64,000 nucleotides of DNA, from assembly GCF_020080835.1 (NCBI RefSeq), contig NC_058161.1, forward strand, positions 7,542,001 to 7,606,000. The letters run 5' to 3'. The notes below the pieces were generated by a model that was not told the DNA's origin, ran no database searches, and saw only the letters and a program-made list of their open reading frames with translations. The DNA is from Cotesia glomerata. Lineage: Eukaryota > Arthropoda > Insecta > Hymenoptera > Braconidae. Positions 22,097-33,593 of the stretch are shown here, piece after piece; position 1 is the stretch's first letter, and the number at the start of each line of letters is the position of its first letter. The translations under genes and the position numbers were made by a program.

Positions 22097-22740
22097 TCTG
22101 TAACAAATAAATTGTGGCAAAAAAAATGAAAAACAAAAAATTGACATTTAGAAATTTAAAAAAATTAAAAATGCAATTTTTTTTAAATAATTTCTTAGAA
22201 CAAATTTTTTTGTTAGATAAAATTAAAAAATAGTCAAGTGACTGCTAACTTTAATGTAATTAATTTTATCTTGGATATAATTTTATCTCGTATTGAAAAA
22301 CTGGCCCTAAATATTTTTTGAATGCTTTATATTTGTAAATGAATAAACTAATTTTCTTTTTAATTTAAATATAATATTACCTTAACTTTTATAAAAAATT
22401 TTTTTTTTCAATTCTTCCATTTTTATTTCCAATGATATTTTCATTTTGAAATTGTCGTGAGTTATCCATTCCGTAACTATGTCTAAGTGATCATAAGTGC
22501 TCAGAGAATTCAACACAGCGCTACGGTGAGTAAAAATAAAACTACAAACGACCCGCGGGTGGCTGTTTCCGTCTGGTTTTCGTGGGCTGAACTGAACACG
22601 AGGCTTTCTATTAGTCGCGTCGAATAAATACCAATCTGGATTATTTCAAGGATATTTTAAAACAGTTTTAAGTAAAAATTATTGTGTTTTTTAAATTATA
22701 TAAATCAGCCTCGTTAAGATTAACTTAGAAAAAAATTACA
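22097..22740. other. Upstream region of eIF3j
   Basis: AT-rich sequence, then a GC-richer stretch at 22500-22630 that probably holds the eIF3j promoter and transcription start. No ORF or further repeat is evident. Confidence 0.45.
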
Positions 22741-25089
22741 ATGGAGGACTCGTGGGGTAAGTACTCGAACGATGATTCATCTGCATTTCACATGGACTAA
22801 AAAAAAATTTAATTGCTCCGCAGCATAAGGTATAATAAAATTATTAATATTTTGTAGATGCGGATAATATTGATGCAAAATTAGAAATGACCTTACGTTC
22901 AAATAAATGGGAAGGTGAAGATGAAGAAGAAGAAGTTAAGGTAAATTATTTGATTATTATACTTGAAAATTCACATTTTTATGCCAATTTCTATGCTTAA
23001 CCTTTTCTTCAATATGATATCATAAATCATGCTGTTTTATTTATTGTGCATTAAATTGATGTTAGAGAAATTTCTCGATCGATAATTACTTTGAATTTAT
23101 ATTTCGACATTTTCAACAATTTACAAATGAAATTGTTAAAAATCTCTTTGAGTATAAATATGTCAATTATATTTAAATATTAATATTTAAAAAATTTCAA
23201 CGAAACAGGATAGTTGGGAAGATGCTGATGAGGAAGAAGAAAAAAAAGATGTAGAAAAACCAGCAGAAGCACCAAAACCTAAAGCTAAACCGAAGAAAAA
23301 AGTAGCTGAAAAAATTGAAGAGCGAGAGGTAAATTGATAAATTATTTCTTATGAACAATTCGTTTTTGTAGACGGAATAGTTAGTGTTTTTGACTATTTT
23401 TTTATTCTTATAATAATATTTATAATTAATTCAATAAATTATTAGAGAAAAGCTCGTGAAGAAGCTGAAAAGAAAGCTAAAGAGAAGGAAGAAGCAATGA
23501 CACCTGAGGAAAGGAGAGCTGAGCAATTAAGGCGACAAAAAATGGCTGAGGAAGCTGATCTACGACTGGCGATGGAAACTTTTGGTTTGTCAAACCTTGT
23601 AGACTTTAGTCCCCGTAAACCTCCTAAAACTTCTAAAAAATAACCCAAGTCATTATGCCATTATCTATTGAGTTTTATCAAACAAAACAATCAAATTGAA
23701 TATTTTGTGATGTTATATTTAAAATGGTATAAATTCGGGTTCGCGCAAATATTAATTTTTATACTTTTCACAATATTAATACTCTTTCGTACATGAAAAT
23801 ATTTGTATTAAATTTATATCTACATATTAAGAGTCATTAAATAACTAAAGAGGCATTACAAAGTCATTATAAATGAAGAAAATGTTAAATTATAATAACT
23901 ATAAAAAAAAAAGTAACTCGCGCATAAATTGATATTTTCTTTGTAATATAAATAATAGCATAAAATGCGCTAAAATTTGTTGATAAATCAACAAATTGTT
24001 TAAAAATTATTGCAGTATTACGCATGAACAAAGTCAAATCGATTTTTCTGTGCAAATAGACTGAATTGATGGTAATGAAGCTCAAGAACATAAACGATAA
24101 ATTATTTAGTATTGAAAATTTTTAAATACAGAAGAAAATCGATTGTTATCAGTGAGTTTGTCATGGAAAAAATTGATTTATTTCTATTGCTAAATTACTA
24201 ATGAGACATTAAAACAAATAATGGTTTAAATTGTCAGGAACCGTACTAGAGATAGATGATAACGCTCAGGAAATAAGATAATTATTAAAACAATGAAATT
24301 GAATATTATTATTAATAATAATAGTAATAATATTAATAATGAATGATAAATAAGTCTCGATTGTCAATTAAACATTTAAAAAAGAAGAAAAAGTGAAAAT
24401 TGATAAAATTTAACTAACATAACATATAATGTTATTGTATTGTAATAAAAATCGCAATTTCATGCAAAACAGAAATACAGTGTAAATGAATTTTTTTTCT
24501 AGACGTATTTACCTAATTGCCATTGCGTTTCATTATCAATCTATCCTGTATTGTTCCTGGTCAATGTAACAGATGATCTTCATTATAAAAAAGCAAGTTT
24601 TTGAAAGTAATTAATAACAGCAAAGTATCTTATAAATTTAATAATATTTTTAAAGGCGTCGCACCTGATGATGTACTGATACCAGACACTAAAGAAGAAT
24701 TTGAACAGTATGCTGAATCATTGCTACATCAAATCAATCTGTACAAGTCACATGCTGAATATCCTACATTTGCTGAGGACTTAATAAGTCGTATAGCTGT
24801 TAATTGTAAGTTTTATAAATATTTTTATTAATATTAATAACATAAACGTGTTTATTAATTTTGTTAAAAATAATTTAATTTTTTATTTTCAGTACCATCA
24901 ATTAGTTTAAAGAAACTTGGTACAGCAATCAACAATTTAGCCATTGAAAAACAAAAATTAGAAAAAGGTGATAAAGGAAAGAAGAATAAAGGTAAAGGCA
25001 AAGCTAAGTTAAAATTGGAAGGAGATAACACCCATCTCAATGAGTACGACAGTTATACTTACGATGATAATTACGACGATTTTATGTAG
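22741..25089 (+). CDS. eIF3j: Eukaryotic translation initiation factor 3 subunit J
   Basis: Six exons in phase (22741-22756, 22858-22940, 23209-23328, 23446-23584, 24656-24805, 24893-25089) give 234 residues, the usual eIF3j length. Marks of the family are a MEDSW start, the KWEGEDEEEEVKDSWEDADE acidic region, a long Lys/Glu-rich helix, and the METFG motif before a loop. A C-terminal helical domain with TKEEFEQYAESLL follows, then Lys-rich EKQKLEKGDKGKKNK and the ending DDNYDDFM (compare YDDFM in flies). eIF3j is a loosely bound eIF3 subunit that sits near the 40S decoding centre and promotes subunit joining and ribosome recycling. Exon 4 can also be read through its donor for 18 more codons to a stop at 23641-23643 (see findings). 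Confidence 0.92.
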
Positions 25090-25840
25090 CGGCCGTTATT
25101 CATTTTCACAATTATATTGGATTATTCTATATATACAAATGTTGGAATAATAAATTTAATAACAATTATTCATTGGCAATTTTGTCGGATAAATTAATGT
25201 GTTATTTGAATGAGAACTATATATATAATGAGAACAATTAAATGTGTGTATAAACGGCGGCAATTATTATTAAAAAAAAAAACATTTTTAAATACTTGTT
25301 TTCTCAAAATGTTTGCTCGTTCATTTTTATTATTCATTTTATTAACAACAATTATAATAAATAAGGTGATTAAGGTGTGCATACTGTTCTGTTTGTTAAT
25401 AAAACGTTATTAAAATATTCGTTGATGACTGGTATTAAGTGCGCATATTTCTAAATAAAGGTTGATCACAAACTGAATAAGTATTTTATTTAAATAAATA
25501 TACTCATTAGTTTAAGTTATTGCTTAAATAATATAATTACAATTGAAAAAGCTTTAGTTAAATTTCATATAATATCAAGCGTTGGTGATGCGGTTGCGCA
25601 ATCTCATTGACACCAACCACCTCAGAGCTTCAATCCCTTATATTAGGGTTTGATACTACTACCCCCTGTAGTGTAATAAAGCTTAGAGTCGTAGGTGGAA
25701 TAATGCAATGGACGCGTGCGCGGATAGTATAATCATACGGGAATAATACTTATTCTAGCTGAAATTAATTAAGAACAAGATATTGTGATTAATATAACAA
25801 GCCAATCACCAAGATCTGTTCAGCAGACATAAGGCTATGA
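25090..25840. other. Intergenic region with a tRNA-like segment
   Basis: The 3' UTR of eIF3j is followed by AT-rich sequence. A GC-richer stretch near 25575-25760 has A-box-like and B-box-like words (listed separately). The last 40 bases are 5' UTR of the next gene. Confidence 0.5.
25575..25760 (+). repeat. Possible tRNA-derived SINE fragment
   Basis: A TTGGTGATGCGGTTG segment resembles a pol III A box. About 45 bases on, GAGCTTCAATCCC resembles a B box (GGTTCRANNCC). It is not a full tRNA: no acceptor stem was found. No target duplication was seen. This is a weak call. Confidence 0.3.
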
Positions 25841-28190
25841 ATGAAGACCAAATCCTGTTACTTCGAGGTAATCTATACTAAATTTATTAATTAAACCTAC
25901 TTATTTATTTAGTTTATAAATTATTGATGTTCATATTTATAAACATTTTTATAAAGTTTAAGTTTTATTGTTCAACGTTATTGATTATTATGTATTAACG
26001 TTCTATTTATATTATTAAATATAGATTGTGGTGGTGTTGCTGTTATCTGTAATTCCCTGGCCAGGACCATCTGTCTTTAAAATATCATGCCCCCGGGATC
26101 GCGCGTCCATGGTGCGACGAATCGTGCATAAGGTTACAAAAATTTTAATTTACTCAAATATTGTATTTTTTTTTTTTTTTTAATTTAACTTCAAGTTAGT
26201 TATAATTAAATATATTTATTTTTTTACAGAGATGGATACCAATTTTAAAAAAGTATCAGGTGGAATTGCCTTTAGAATGCCCATTCCACAACAGTCGAGA
26301 CATTTTTTACCCTCAGCAAGTGGCCAAGATACAGCACAGGACATCACAGTGGACGTGTGGACTGTGCGGAAAATCCTTTTATGCAGAAAAACATCTTGAT
26401 GCACATTTTGATAGCAGGCATAAAAGTAATGTCAATACGGTATGTATTTTATTAATATTACTGAAATTGCAGTCGTTTAATAATTTATATATTTGAAAAG
26501 TTTTAAACAGTTTACTATTGAAACTGTTAAGTATTTTACAAAATTTTTAATTTTTTACAAACTTCACAAAAAGTTTCATTTTTTTTTTAATTTTTCAAAT
26601 TAAAAATTTTTTTTAATCGTAACTTTTTCTGTAAATAAATAGAAGCTGAATCTGTTTTTGAATTAAAATCATAAATGAGAAGCTTCATTCTAACATTGAA
26701 TGTTTGATATTATAACTTTTAATTATTAAAATTGGTCTAAAACTGCAAGCAAAATTTCTAAAAATAGATATTTTTAATATTAATCACAAAACTAAATATG
26801 AATGTTATAAATTAATAATTTAAATATTTTTTAGGCTGAAGATGCCGTTTGTTTAGCAAATTACTGTGACATCATGCGTTGTGATGTCTTGGGTATGATG
26901 GAACTCGATGGTTCTTTAGTTGACGATCCAGCAGGTTCTATAAACACAGATGTACAAGTTTGGCGAGAGAATACGGATAGTAGGGTGACACCTTACGTGC
27001 CCTGTGAATGTCGTGAATTAGCGAGAGTGTACAGTAGTAATGCTGGTAGTGGTGATAAATCGGGAATTATTTCTGCAAATCCATCTTATCATCGTCACTC
27101 GAAGCATTGCCAGACGGGTGAACGTGCCACTACATCAGCTACTTCTTCATCATCATCAACAACAACAACATCAACGACTACCACGTCATCTTCTTCTGGC
27201 TATGATCATGATGCTCCTCATGATACCGACAACAAGAGTAGCGCTTGTGATAATGATGATAACGAGGGTGATAATGATACAAGCAATTTAGTGGAAGCCG
27301 CTCTCCCAGCTGCTAGTGACAGACGTGAAAGAAATCGTGAGTCAGAAATGAGAAAGCTTAAGTCTAATTGTAATCCAGAAGAATTACAAAAGCTCAAAAT
27401 ACAGTGTGAGGTAAATTTTACTTTACTATTTTGGTATAAGAATTTTAATTATCAATTTTATTATTATTATTATTTATTTATTTTTTTATTTAGGTATTAG
27501 TTCGAGATTGTATAGCCGGTCTACTTGCTAATCTCTCGATAAAAGATTTTCAAGAAATAGAAGGTAAAATATATATTACAAAATTATGTAAAAACAATGT
27601 TAATTATAATTAAAAATTTTAATTTTAATAGGAGAGTTAAATCGTGCAATTTGTTGGTACTTGAGTTGTGATAGATATTGGGAAGATACTAAGCGCCATC
27701 AACGTCATACTCCTTGGTACCTGTTCGTTACATTTTTGTTTTTACTTTCATCTGGTATATCTGCATGTTATTATGTCGTCTCTCTTCTCCTCAGGTATAT
27801 TCATCACTTTATTAATTAAACAAGTATTAATTATAATTGTAAGCAGTTAAAAATAAAATAAAAATATAGTTCGGGAGACGATGATTGCATGGATGGTAGC
27901 GAGGACAATCCAGATTTTCATGATGGACCAGATCGACCATCTAGTTCGCTACATGATCCTGGAGGTGATGGTCAGTTAGATGAGAGACGAAAATATGAAG
28001 ACGAAGATAGACTGATTGCTGCCGGAGCGATGCCGGATCATTACATTTACGTCGCTTATCCACCAGAACTTAAACGTCGTCTTCTAGAAAGGTAATTTTT
28101 TAAATAATTTATAATTTTAAAATATACAATAAATAAAAACAATTAAATTGTATTGTTTATAGTTGCTATAATCGAACGACGAGGTTGTAG
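25841..28190 (+). CDS. Secreted/membrane C2H2 zinc-finger protein, function unknown
   Basis: Eight exons in phase (25841-25867, 26025-26132, 26230-26439, 26835-27410, 27494-27563, 27632-27794, 27870-28091, 28163-28190) give about 467 residues. The ATG at 25841 is chosen because it alone joins exon 2 in frame, giving a signal-peptide-like start (MKTKSCYFE, then IVVVLLLSVIPW). One C2H2 finger lies near residues 85-108 (WTCGLCGKSFYAEKHLDAHF, then DSRH). A Cys-containing segment follows, then a Ser/Thr/Asp-rich linker. Next is a compact region (VRDCIAGLLANLSIKDFQEI, then ICWYLSCDRYWED), and a hydrophobic segment near 358-385 (HTPWYLFVTFLFLLSSG). The last part is an acidic tail. A zinc finger on a protein entering the secretory route is unusual. 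I do not recognise a named family, but in-frame splicing throughout argues for a real gene. Confidence 0.72.
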
Positions 28191-28399
28191 CTCCGCCGAA
28201 GATGATTTAATAAAACAAATAAATACTTTTTTCGATTAACGCACGCACATTATCATGAGCAACACATTCTTTCGTCCTTAAGTAGCCACTTGTAAATCTA
28301 ATTAATTACAAACAAAAAACAAAGAAAGAAAGTATTTCCGAAGTTGAAACAAATCGTGATTGTTTATTATTATTTTTTTTTTTTTGGTTTATTAATAAA

Positions 28400-31300
28400 T
28401 TAAAACCAGTATGTCATTTTAATGGAACCGTCAGAATCTCTCTGGGTGTCCATTACACTAGACTGTCGCATCAGTCGACGCGTAGCTGTACTAGGTCCTC
28501 TAACTGGTTGTATTTGTTGTTGATCTACTTCAACCACAGATGTACGTGGTACTGATTGCAGCTCAACTGTCTCACCGACTGAGAGATCTTCATACGACGT
28601 CGTCGCTGAAGCAGGTCTAAAAAAAATATCAATAACTTAATAAACAAATAAAACAAAATTTAATTCACATAAATTGACACTTGTAAGATAACTGTGTAGA
28701 TTTTAAAATTGTTATAAATTATTTAAAAATCATACTACTTACTTAATGGGCACACAGCGAAGACAGTCAGCACATTTCCAATCCTTTCCAAAAAGCTCTC
28801 CTTCCTCCACTGTTTGAGGTAGTCGATGATGTAGTGTTTCTGGTAATCTTAGCCCCGACAATCCTCCGATCACAGAAACTGTTCCGAGTATTACTAAAGG
28901 TAATACCAAATTTTCTCTACCCTGCAATGACAAATAAACTTTTATGACGAAAGAAATAATTATTAATATATCATATGCTGATAAACTTTTCCATTTTCTT
29001 TGAATTTTAAATATTTTTTTCTTATAAATTATTATAATTGATGTACTCTAATAAATTCATTAATGCTCGTAAAAAGCGTTAACTAATTAATTTTTAATTA
29101 ATTCAATTAAGTCTTACCAAGTATGTTATAAACGGAATTATAATTAATCCTAAACCACTGATGTACGCTGAAAATCCTATGGCAACACCACGTAATTGTG
29201 TTGGATATAATTCTCCGGCAAATGGATAGATTATTAAAAAAGATGCTGATATTGCAGACTTTGACAGTAAAAATAAAATTAATGTCGTTATTACAGCATC
29301 TGTAAATTATAAAAATTTATTAATTAAATAATTGATGGTGTTATGAGGAAATATAAATATTTACCAGAAGGTAAAAGTACTGTTGCGACACAAGACATTC
29401 CGGCGGTGACCATACAAAGACACAACGGCCACCGTCGACCCCATCGATCCATAGCAACCCAACACGCAAGGTAACTGGGTATCTCTGCTAATGATGAAAA
29501 GAAAAAACTCAAATGCTCTTCATTACCAAGAGCTGGCCCGTAATAAGACAACCCTACGTAAACCATGTTATTTGCAAACCTACCGAATAAAAAATATATC
29601 TTTTATATAATTATAAAGTTAATCGACATTTTTGATTTTTTGATTTTGTTTAATTTATTAAATTAGAATTAAAAAATCATTTTAAAAAATTACACTTATA
29701 GTTATTCAATTTTTCCACAAATGAAAAATTTTTTTGTAATTATTTTTTTTAATAAAAAAAATTATAAAAATTTTTAGATGTCGGTTCAATTAATAATGTT
29801 AAATTATAGTAAAATTAATTTTTACCAATTGAGAGTAATTAAACAAGTTTTCAAGCGCATGTTTGGTGTTTTGAATAACGATAAAACACCAGGTCCACTC
29901 CGTAATCTTTCTTCTTCACTTTTCGTCCTCGACATTGTCATACGTTGTTTCAGCTTTTGGGTAAATGATTCTGGCAACTCTTTGCCGTTTACTTTTGCCA
30001 AAGTTTGGAGAATTTCACTTGCTTCACTCAATCGTCCTTTGGCTAACAGCCATCGAGGTGATTCAGGTAAAAACCACCAGTACCCAAAATAAGCAAGGAA
30101 AGGCGTACTTGTGATAAGTGCTAAAATTCTCCATTCTGGGACTAGATAAGTTACAGCTGCTAACATACACAACCCCATTGTATAAAATGAACATGTCATT
30201 ACTGTGACAAATGATCGGTAATTTGGACCAACAAGTTCTAAAGCTATTAAAAAAAATATCTCAAGTTGATTTATGTATAATTTTAATTTCTTATGTTACA
30301 GATGCCGTAAAGGTGTAAAAGAATAGTTTTTATTTTATTGAACCAGTTATACTTTTACAAAAACAAGAATAATTCTTTATTACTAAGAAAAATATCAAGA
30401 TACTTCTTTATGGCATCTGTAATGTAATATAGAATAAATTAAAAATTAATTACAGATAATAAAAGGTATCTGATAAATAGCTGGTATTGTAAGTCCTACA
30501 ACCACTCGACAAGCAGCCCAAGTCCAAAAACTATTGGCTATTGATGTAAGAATACCTCCAGTAATAAGTGTAGCCAAACATGAAAAGAAAGATAGTCTTC
30601 TTCCAATTCTAATAAACAAAAAAAAATTAATTTTTTAATGAGGTATCTTTTTTGGTCTTATGATTATTCGTAATAACAGATTTTTTTGTAGCAAATTTAT
30701 TACCTGTCATTTAAAGTACCAAACAAATAAACTCCAATAGGACCTCCTGTGTTAAGAGCGACTAGTCCTAGTGTTGGATATATGTCTTTATCACATACCA
30801 AGTCAAACTGCAGCGCAAATAAATCAGTGAAAAATAAAAAATTAGTGAGTGGAATATATTTGATATTATATAAATATAATTTGATATATCAGCGGACATT
30901 TAAAAATTTTTGAAATTTTTATAACAAATCAATCTAAAAAAAAATTTTAGAATTTTTTTAACATACAAATTACAGCAAGAAAAATTTATTTACAAAATTC
31001 CATCTTTAGAAGTTCGAATAAATGATCAATATGATTTTTCAAAAATAATTTTTTAGATTTATTTTATTTTCCAAGAAGAATAAAAAAAATTTCAGGCGTC
31101 TTCTAATTTCGGTGCCATATTTTTTTTTCATTTTTACGTGTGAAGCTTTTTGCATAATTAAATTATATATTTTTTTTTTTTTTGAATCTTACGCGTCAGC
31201 CTTCTGGCCTAGACACGTGGGATTTTTACGTCCCTTCCTACTATTTATTGTCCTTGATGTGTCTAAATACACATCTTTACCTCTTTTCCGCGGCTGTGGC

Positions 31301-33593
31301 CGACTTACAATCTGTACCCGCATTTGCCTGTGCCCCGCCCCTTAGCACAGTGACCAAGGAAACCACAGAAGAAACCTGGCCAGGGTACAGTCGGCAAGGG
31401 AGCAAGCCTTGGAAATCGCAGAAAAATTGCGACTGCCAGGGCTCGATCCCACGCCTGAGCGATTGTTGTACGGGCAGTTTAAGACTTAAACCGTTCGGCC
31501 ACGCAGTCGTTCTAATTAAATTATATAATAATTTAATCGTTATAAAATTAAAAAAAATTTACAGATGTTTGCAGATTTCAGTATCATAAATATTATATGA
31601 CACTGAAATTGACACATTAAAAATTTTTTTATAATTTTATAGCAATTAAATTACTATAAAAAAATACCGCATGTGAAAGCTGATAAAAATTACTAGTGAA
31701 AATTTTTAGAAAAATTTTTTTGTTGTAATTGATTTGTTATAAAAATTTTTGAAATTGACAGCTGACAGCTGACTTCAGCTAACTAATATTATACATACAT
31801 CAATGACAATAGATGATACTATTTCAGACATATCGTATTCCCATCCATGATCACAGGGTACAATTGGCCATGAAGTGTTGGTCACGTTGCTGTCGATATA
31901 CATAGAATCGAAGATGGGATCAGACCAATTGACGTCGTACCTCGTACACTGGCTGTACACAGTCTCATTGACGTCCTACTAAGACAAAAATCAGCTTCAT
32001 CATTTAAATGAGTGTATACACACCTCCAGTCATCCAAATAATTTAGGACTTAGTGTCACTAAATTAATCTAATGGATTTATTATTAAAAAATATATACCA
32101 CAGACAGCAGGGCGTTCATTCTAGACAAGCGTAAGTGCTTACTCTCAATGCCGCAAATTATTTATCAATTATTACATGTAATCATATGATATTAATATTA
32201 GCTGTATAATGATAATAACATTTTCAATTATAATTATTCTCAATTAATAATATACAATGGTTATTGATACAAATAAATACCTACGGGAAAATTAGTATTA
32301 ATCTACGACTGGATAATATATGCCTGGCTAATTCAAAATATTAGTTATAATTATCAACAAAAACAACTTTAATTGTCTTTGAGTACTCTGCACCTGATGA
32401 GTAGCCGGTATCGCGAGTCTTCGCCGACGTGATGGATCCAGAGCGTCAAGACCTGGCACTCTACACCAGTGAGCTGGTGTTGAGGCCATAAATAGCTGGT
32501 TAAAGGCACAAAAACCGCAGGGAAGACATGCCGGTAAACAAACCAACCAGAGTAACTTCTTTTGATAGCGACCGAACTCTCCAACAATTGGCAATAAATC
32601 ATCAAGATCAAATGAATCCTAATTAATTTTTATAATTTGTTATTTTTCAATGTGACCTTCGAGTTAGCGGATAGTTTTTATTTCAAAATTGAAAAAATGT
32701 GTTTGACTTTCTTTCAGAGAATTTTATTGTCCAAAGATTCATTGAATTATTATTATATGAAATGGTGCACTGGTAGAAAAGTTAGCTTGAATCAATATAA
32801 AAATTCTTGAACCAAGACTACTACAACAAAAATAATAAATTTCTTGGGACAAAAGAAAAAAATATTTTTTAAACCAAGAATTTTATCTTAGCTCAATAAT
32901 TTTTTCTCTTGATTCCAGAAATTTATTTCTTTTCTTTATTATAAGATTTTTTTTTTTAAATCAAGTTAATGTTTCTATCCGAGTGTATACTTATCAACTC
33001 TAAGAATTATAATAAAAAAATCATATAAAAATTTGAAAAAATTCTAAAGTTACATAATTTTTTTCATTTGAATTTAAATTTTTTCGTACACTGTTAAAAA
33101 AGTTAACTTAATTGAAGAAAAAAAAATTTTGAAACAAGAATACCATTTTGAAGGAAAAAATTATTTTAAGTCAACTAAGAAAAATTTACTTAAACCCAAA
33201 ATAATTTCTTGGCTCAAGATTTATTTTTTTGGCTCAAGAAAATCATTTTTTTCAAAATGGAGTTCTTGATTTAATATTTATTCTTTTGATTCAAGTTAAA
33301 TTTTTTGTCAGCGTAAATGTTTGATGTAAATTTTAGTGTAAAAATCCTCGAACCAACAAAGTAATGTTCTTCAAATTAAATAAAAAAAAAAATTTTTTTT
33401 AATTTTAGATTTATGATATATTAATTGCCCGCTAACTTCGAGATCATTATATCAATGCGTATATAATGAATACACCCACACACCGATTGTGAAGAGCATT
33501 AGTAATAGCACCACTTACATCATCATCACTTGGTTTTTTGGGCTTATTATCAGCACCCGTTGAAGATGATGGATTATCATCAGATCCATACAT
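28400..33593 (-). CDS. SLC22-family organic cation/carnitine-type transporter
   Basis: Ten exons in phase: 33519-33593, 32394-32618, 31799-31975, 30704-30807, 30454-30608, 29826-30243, 29365-29579, 29118-29299, 28743-28921, 28400-28616. They encode about 648 residues, somewhat longer than usual because of an acidic N-terminal tail. SLC22/MFS marks are all present. They include a large extracellular loop after helix 1 with Cys and Asn-x-Thr sites (SQCTRYDVNW), the NDRIGRR motif after helix 2, and ALELVGP-like SLELVGPNYR. LPESPRWLLAKGR lies in the central loop, DRWGRR after helix 8, and AGELYPTQLRG near helix 11. Such proteins move organic cations, carnitine, carcinine or anions across the plasma membrane; the substrate cannot be read from sequence. 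The ATG at 33593 opens the only Met-initiated exon that joins in frame. Exon 3 to exon 4 spans an intron with a SINE. Confidence 0.87.
30893..31122. repeat. AT-rich GACACTGAAATT family, copy 2
   Basis: Ends like GCGGACATTTAAAAATTTTT on the left and CTTCTAATTTCGGTGCCAT on the right recall the element at 3838-4053. It lies in an intron of the SLC22 gene. A further similar stretch is at 31590-31775. Highly diverged. Confidence 0.4.
31170..31512 (-). mobile_element. tRNA-derived SINE with poly(A) tail and perfect 15-bp target duplication
   Basis: Reading the minus strand from 31512, the head GACTGCGTGGCCGAACGGTT matches a tRNA A box (TGGCCGAACGG). GTGGGATCGAGCCCTG some 55 bases on matches a B box, in the style of a Leu/Ser tRNA. 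A unique body of about 260 bases follows, and the element ends in A14 at 31183-31170. Flanking both ends is the identical 15-mer TAATTAAATTATATA (31155-31169 and 31513-31527). That is a target-site duplication from LINE-type integration and indicates a fairly recent insertion. It lies in the intron between exons 3 and 4 of the SLC22 gene, in the same orientation. Confidence 0.88.
32780..33310. repeat. AT-rich TTGAATCAAG family, copies 2 and 3
   Basis: Two adjacent copies (about 32780-32960 and 33090-33310) lie in the first intron of the SLC22 gene. Each begins with TTAACTT(G)AAT-like words and ends with a complementary TTCAAGTTAA-like word, with CTTGG and CTCAAGA words between. The ends look like terminal inverted repeats of a worn fold-back element. 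Confidence 0.5.
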
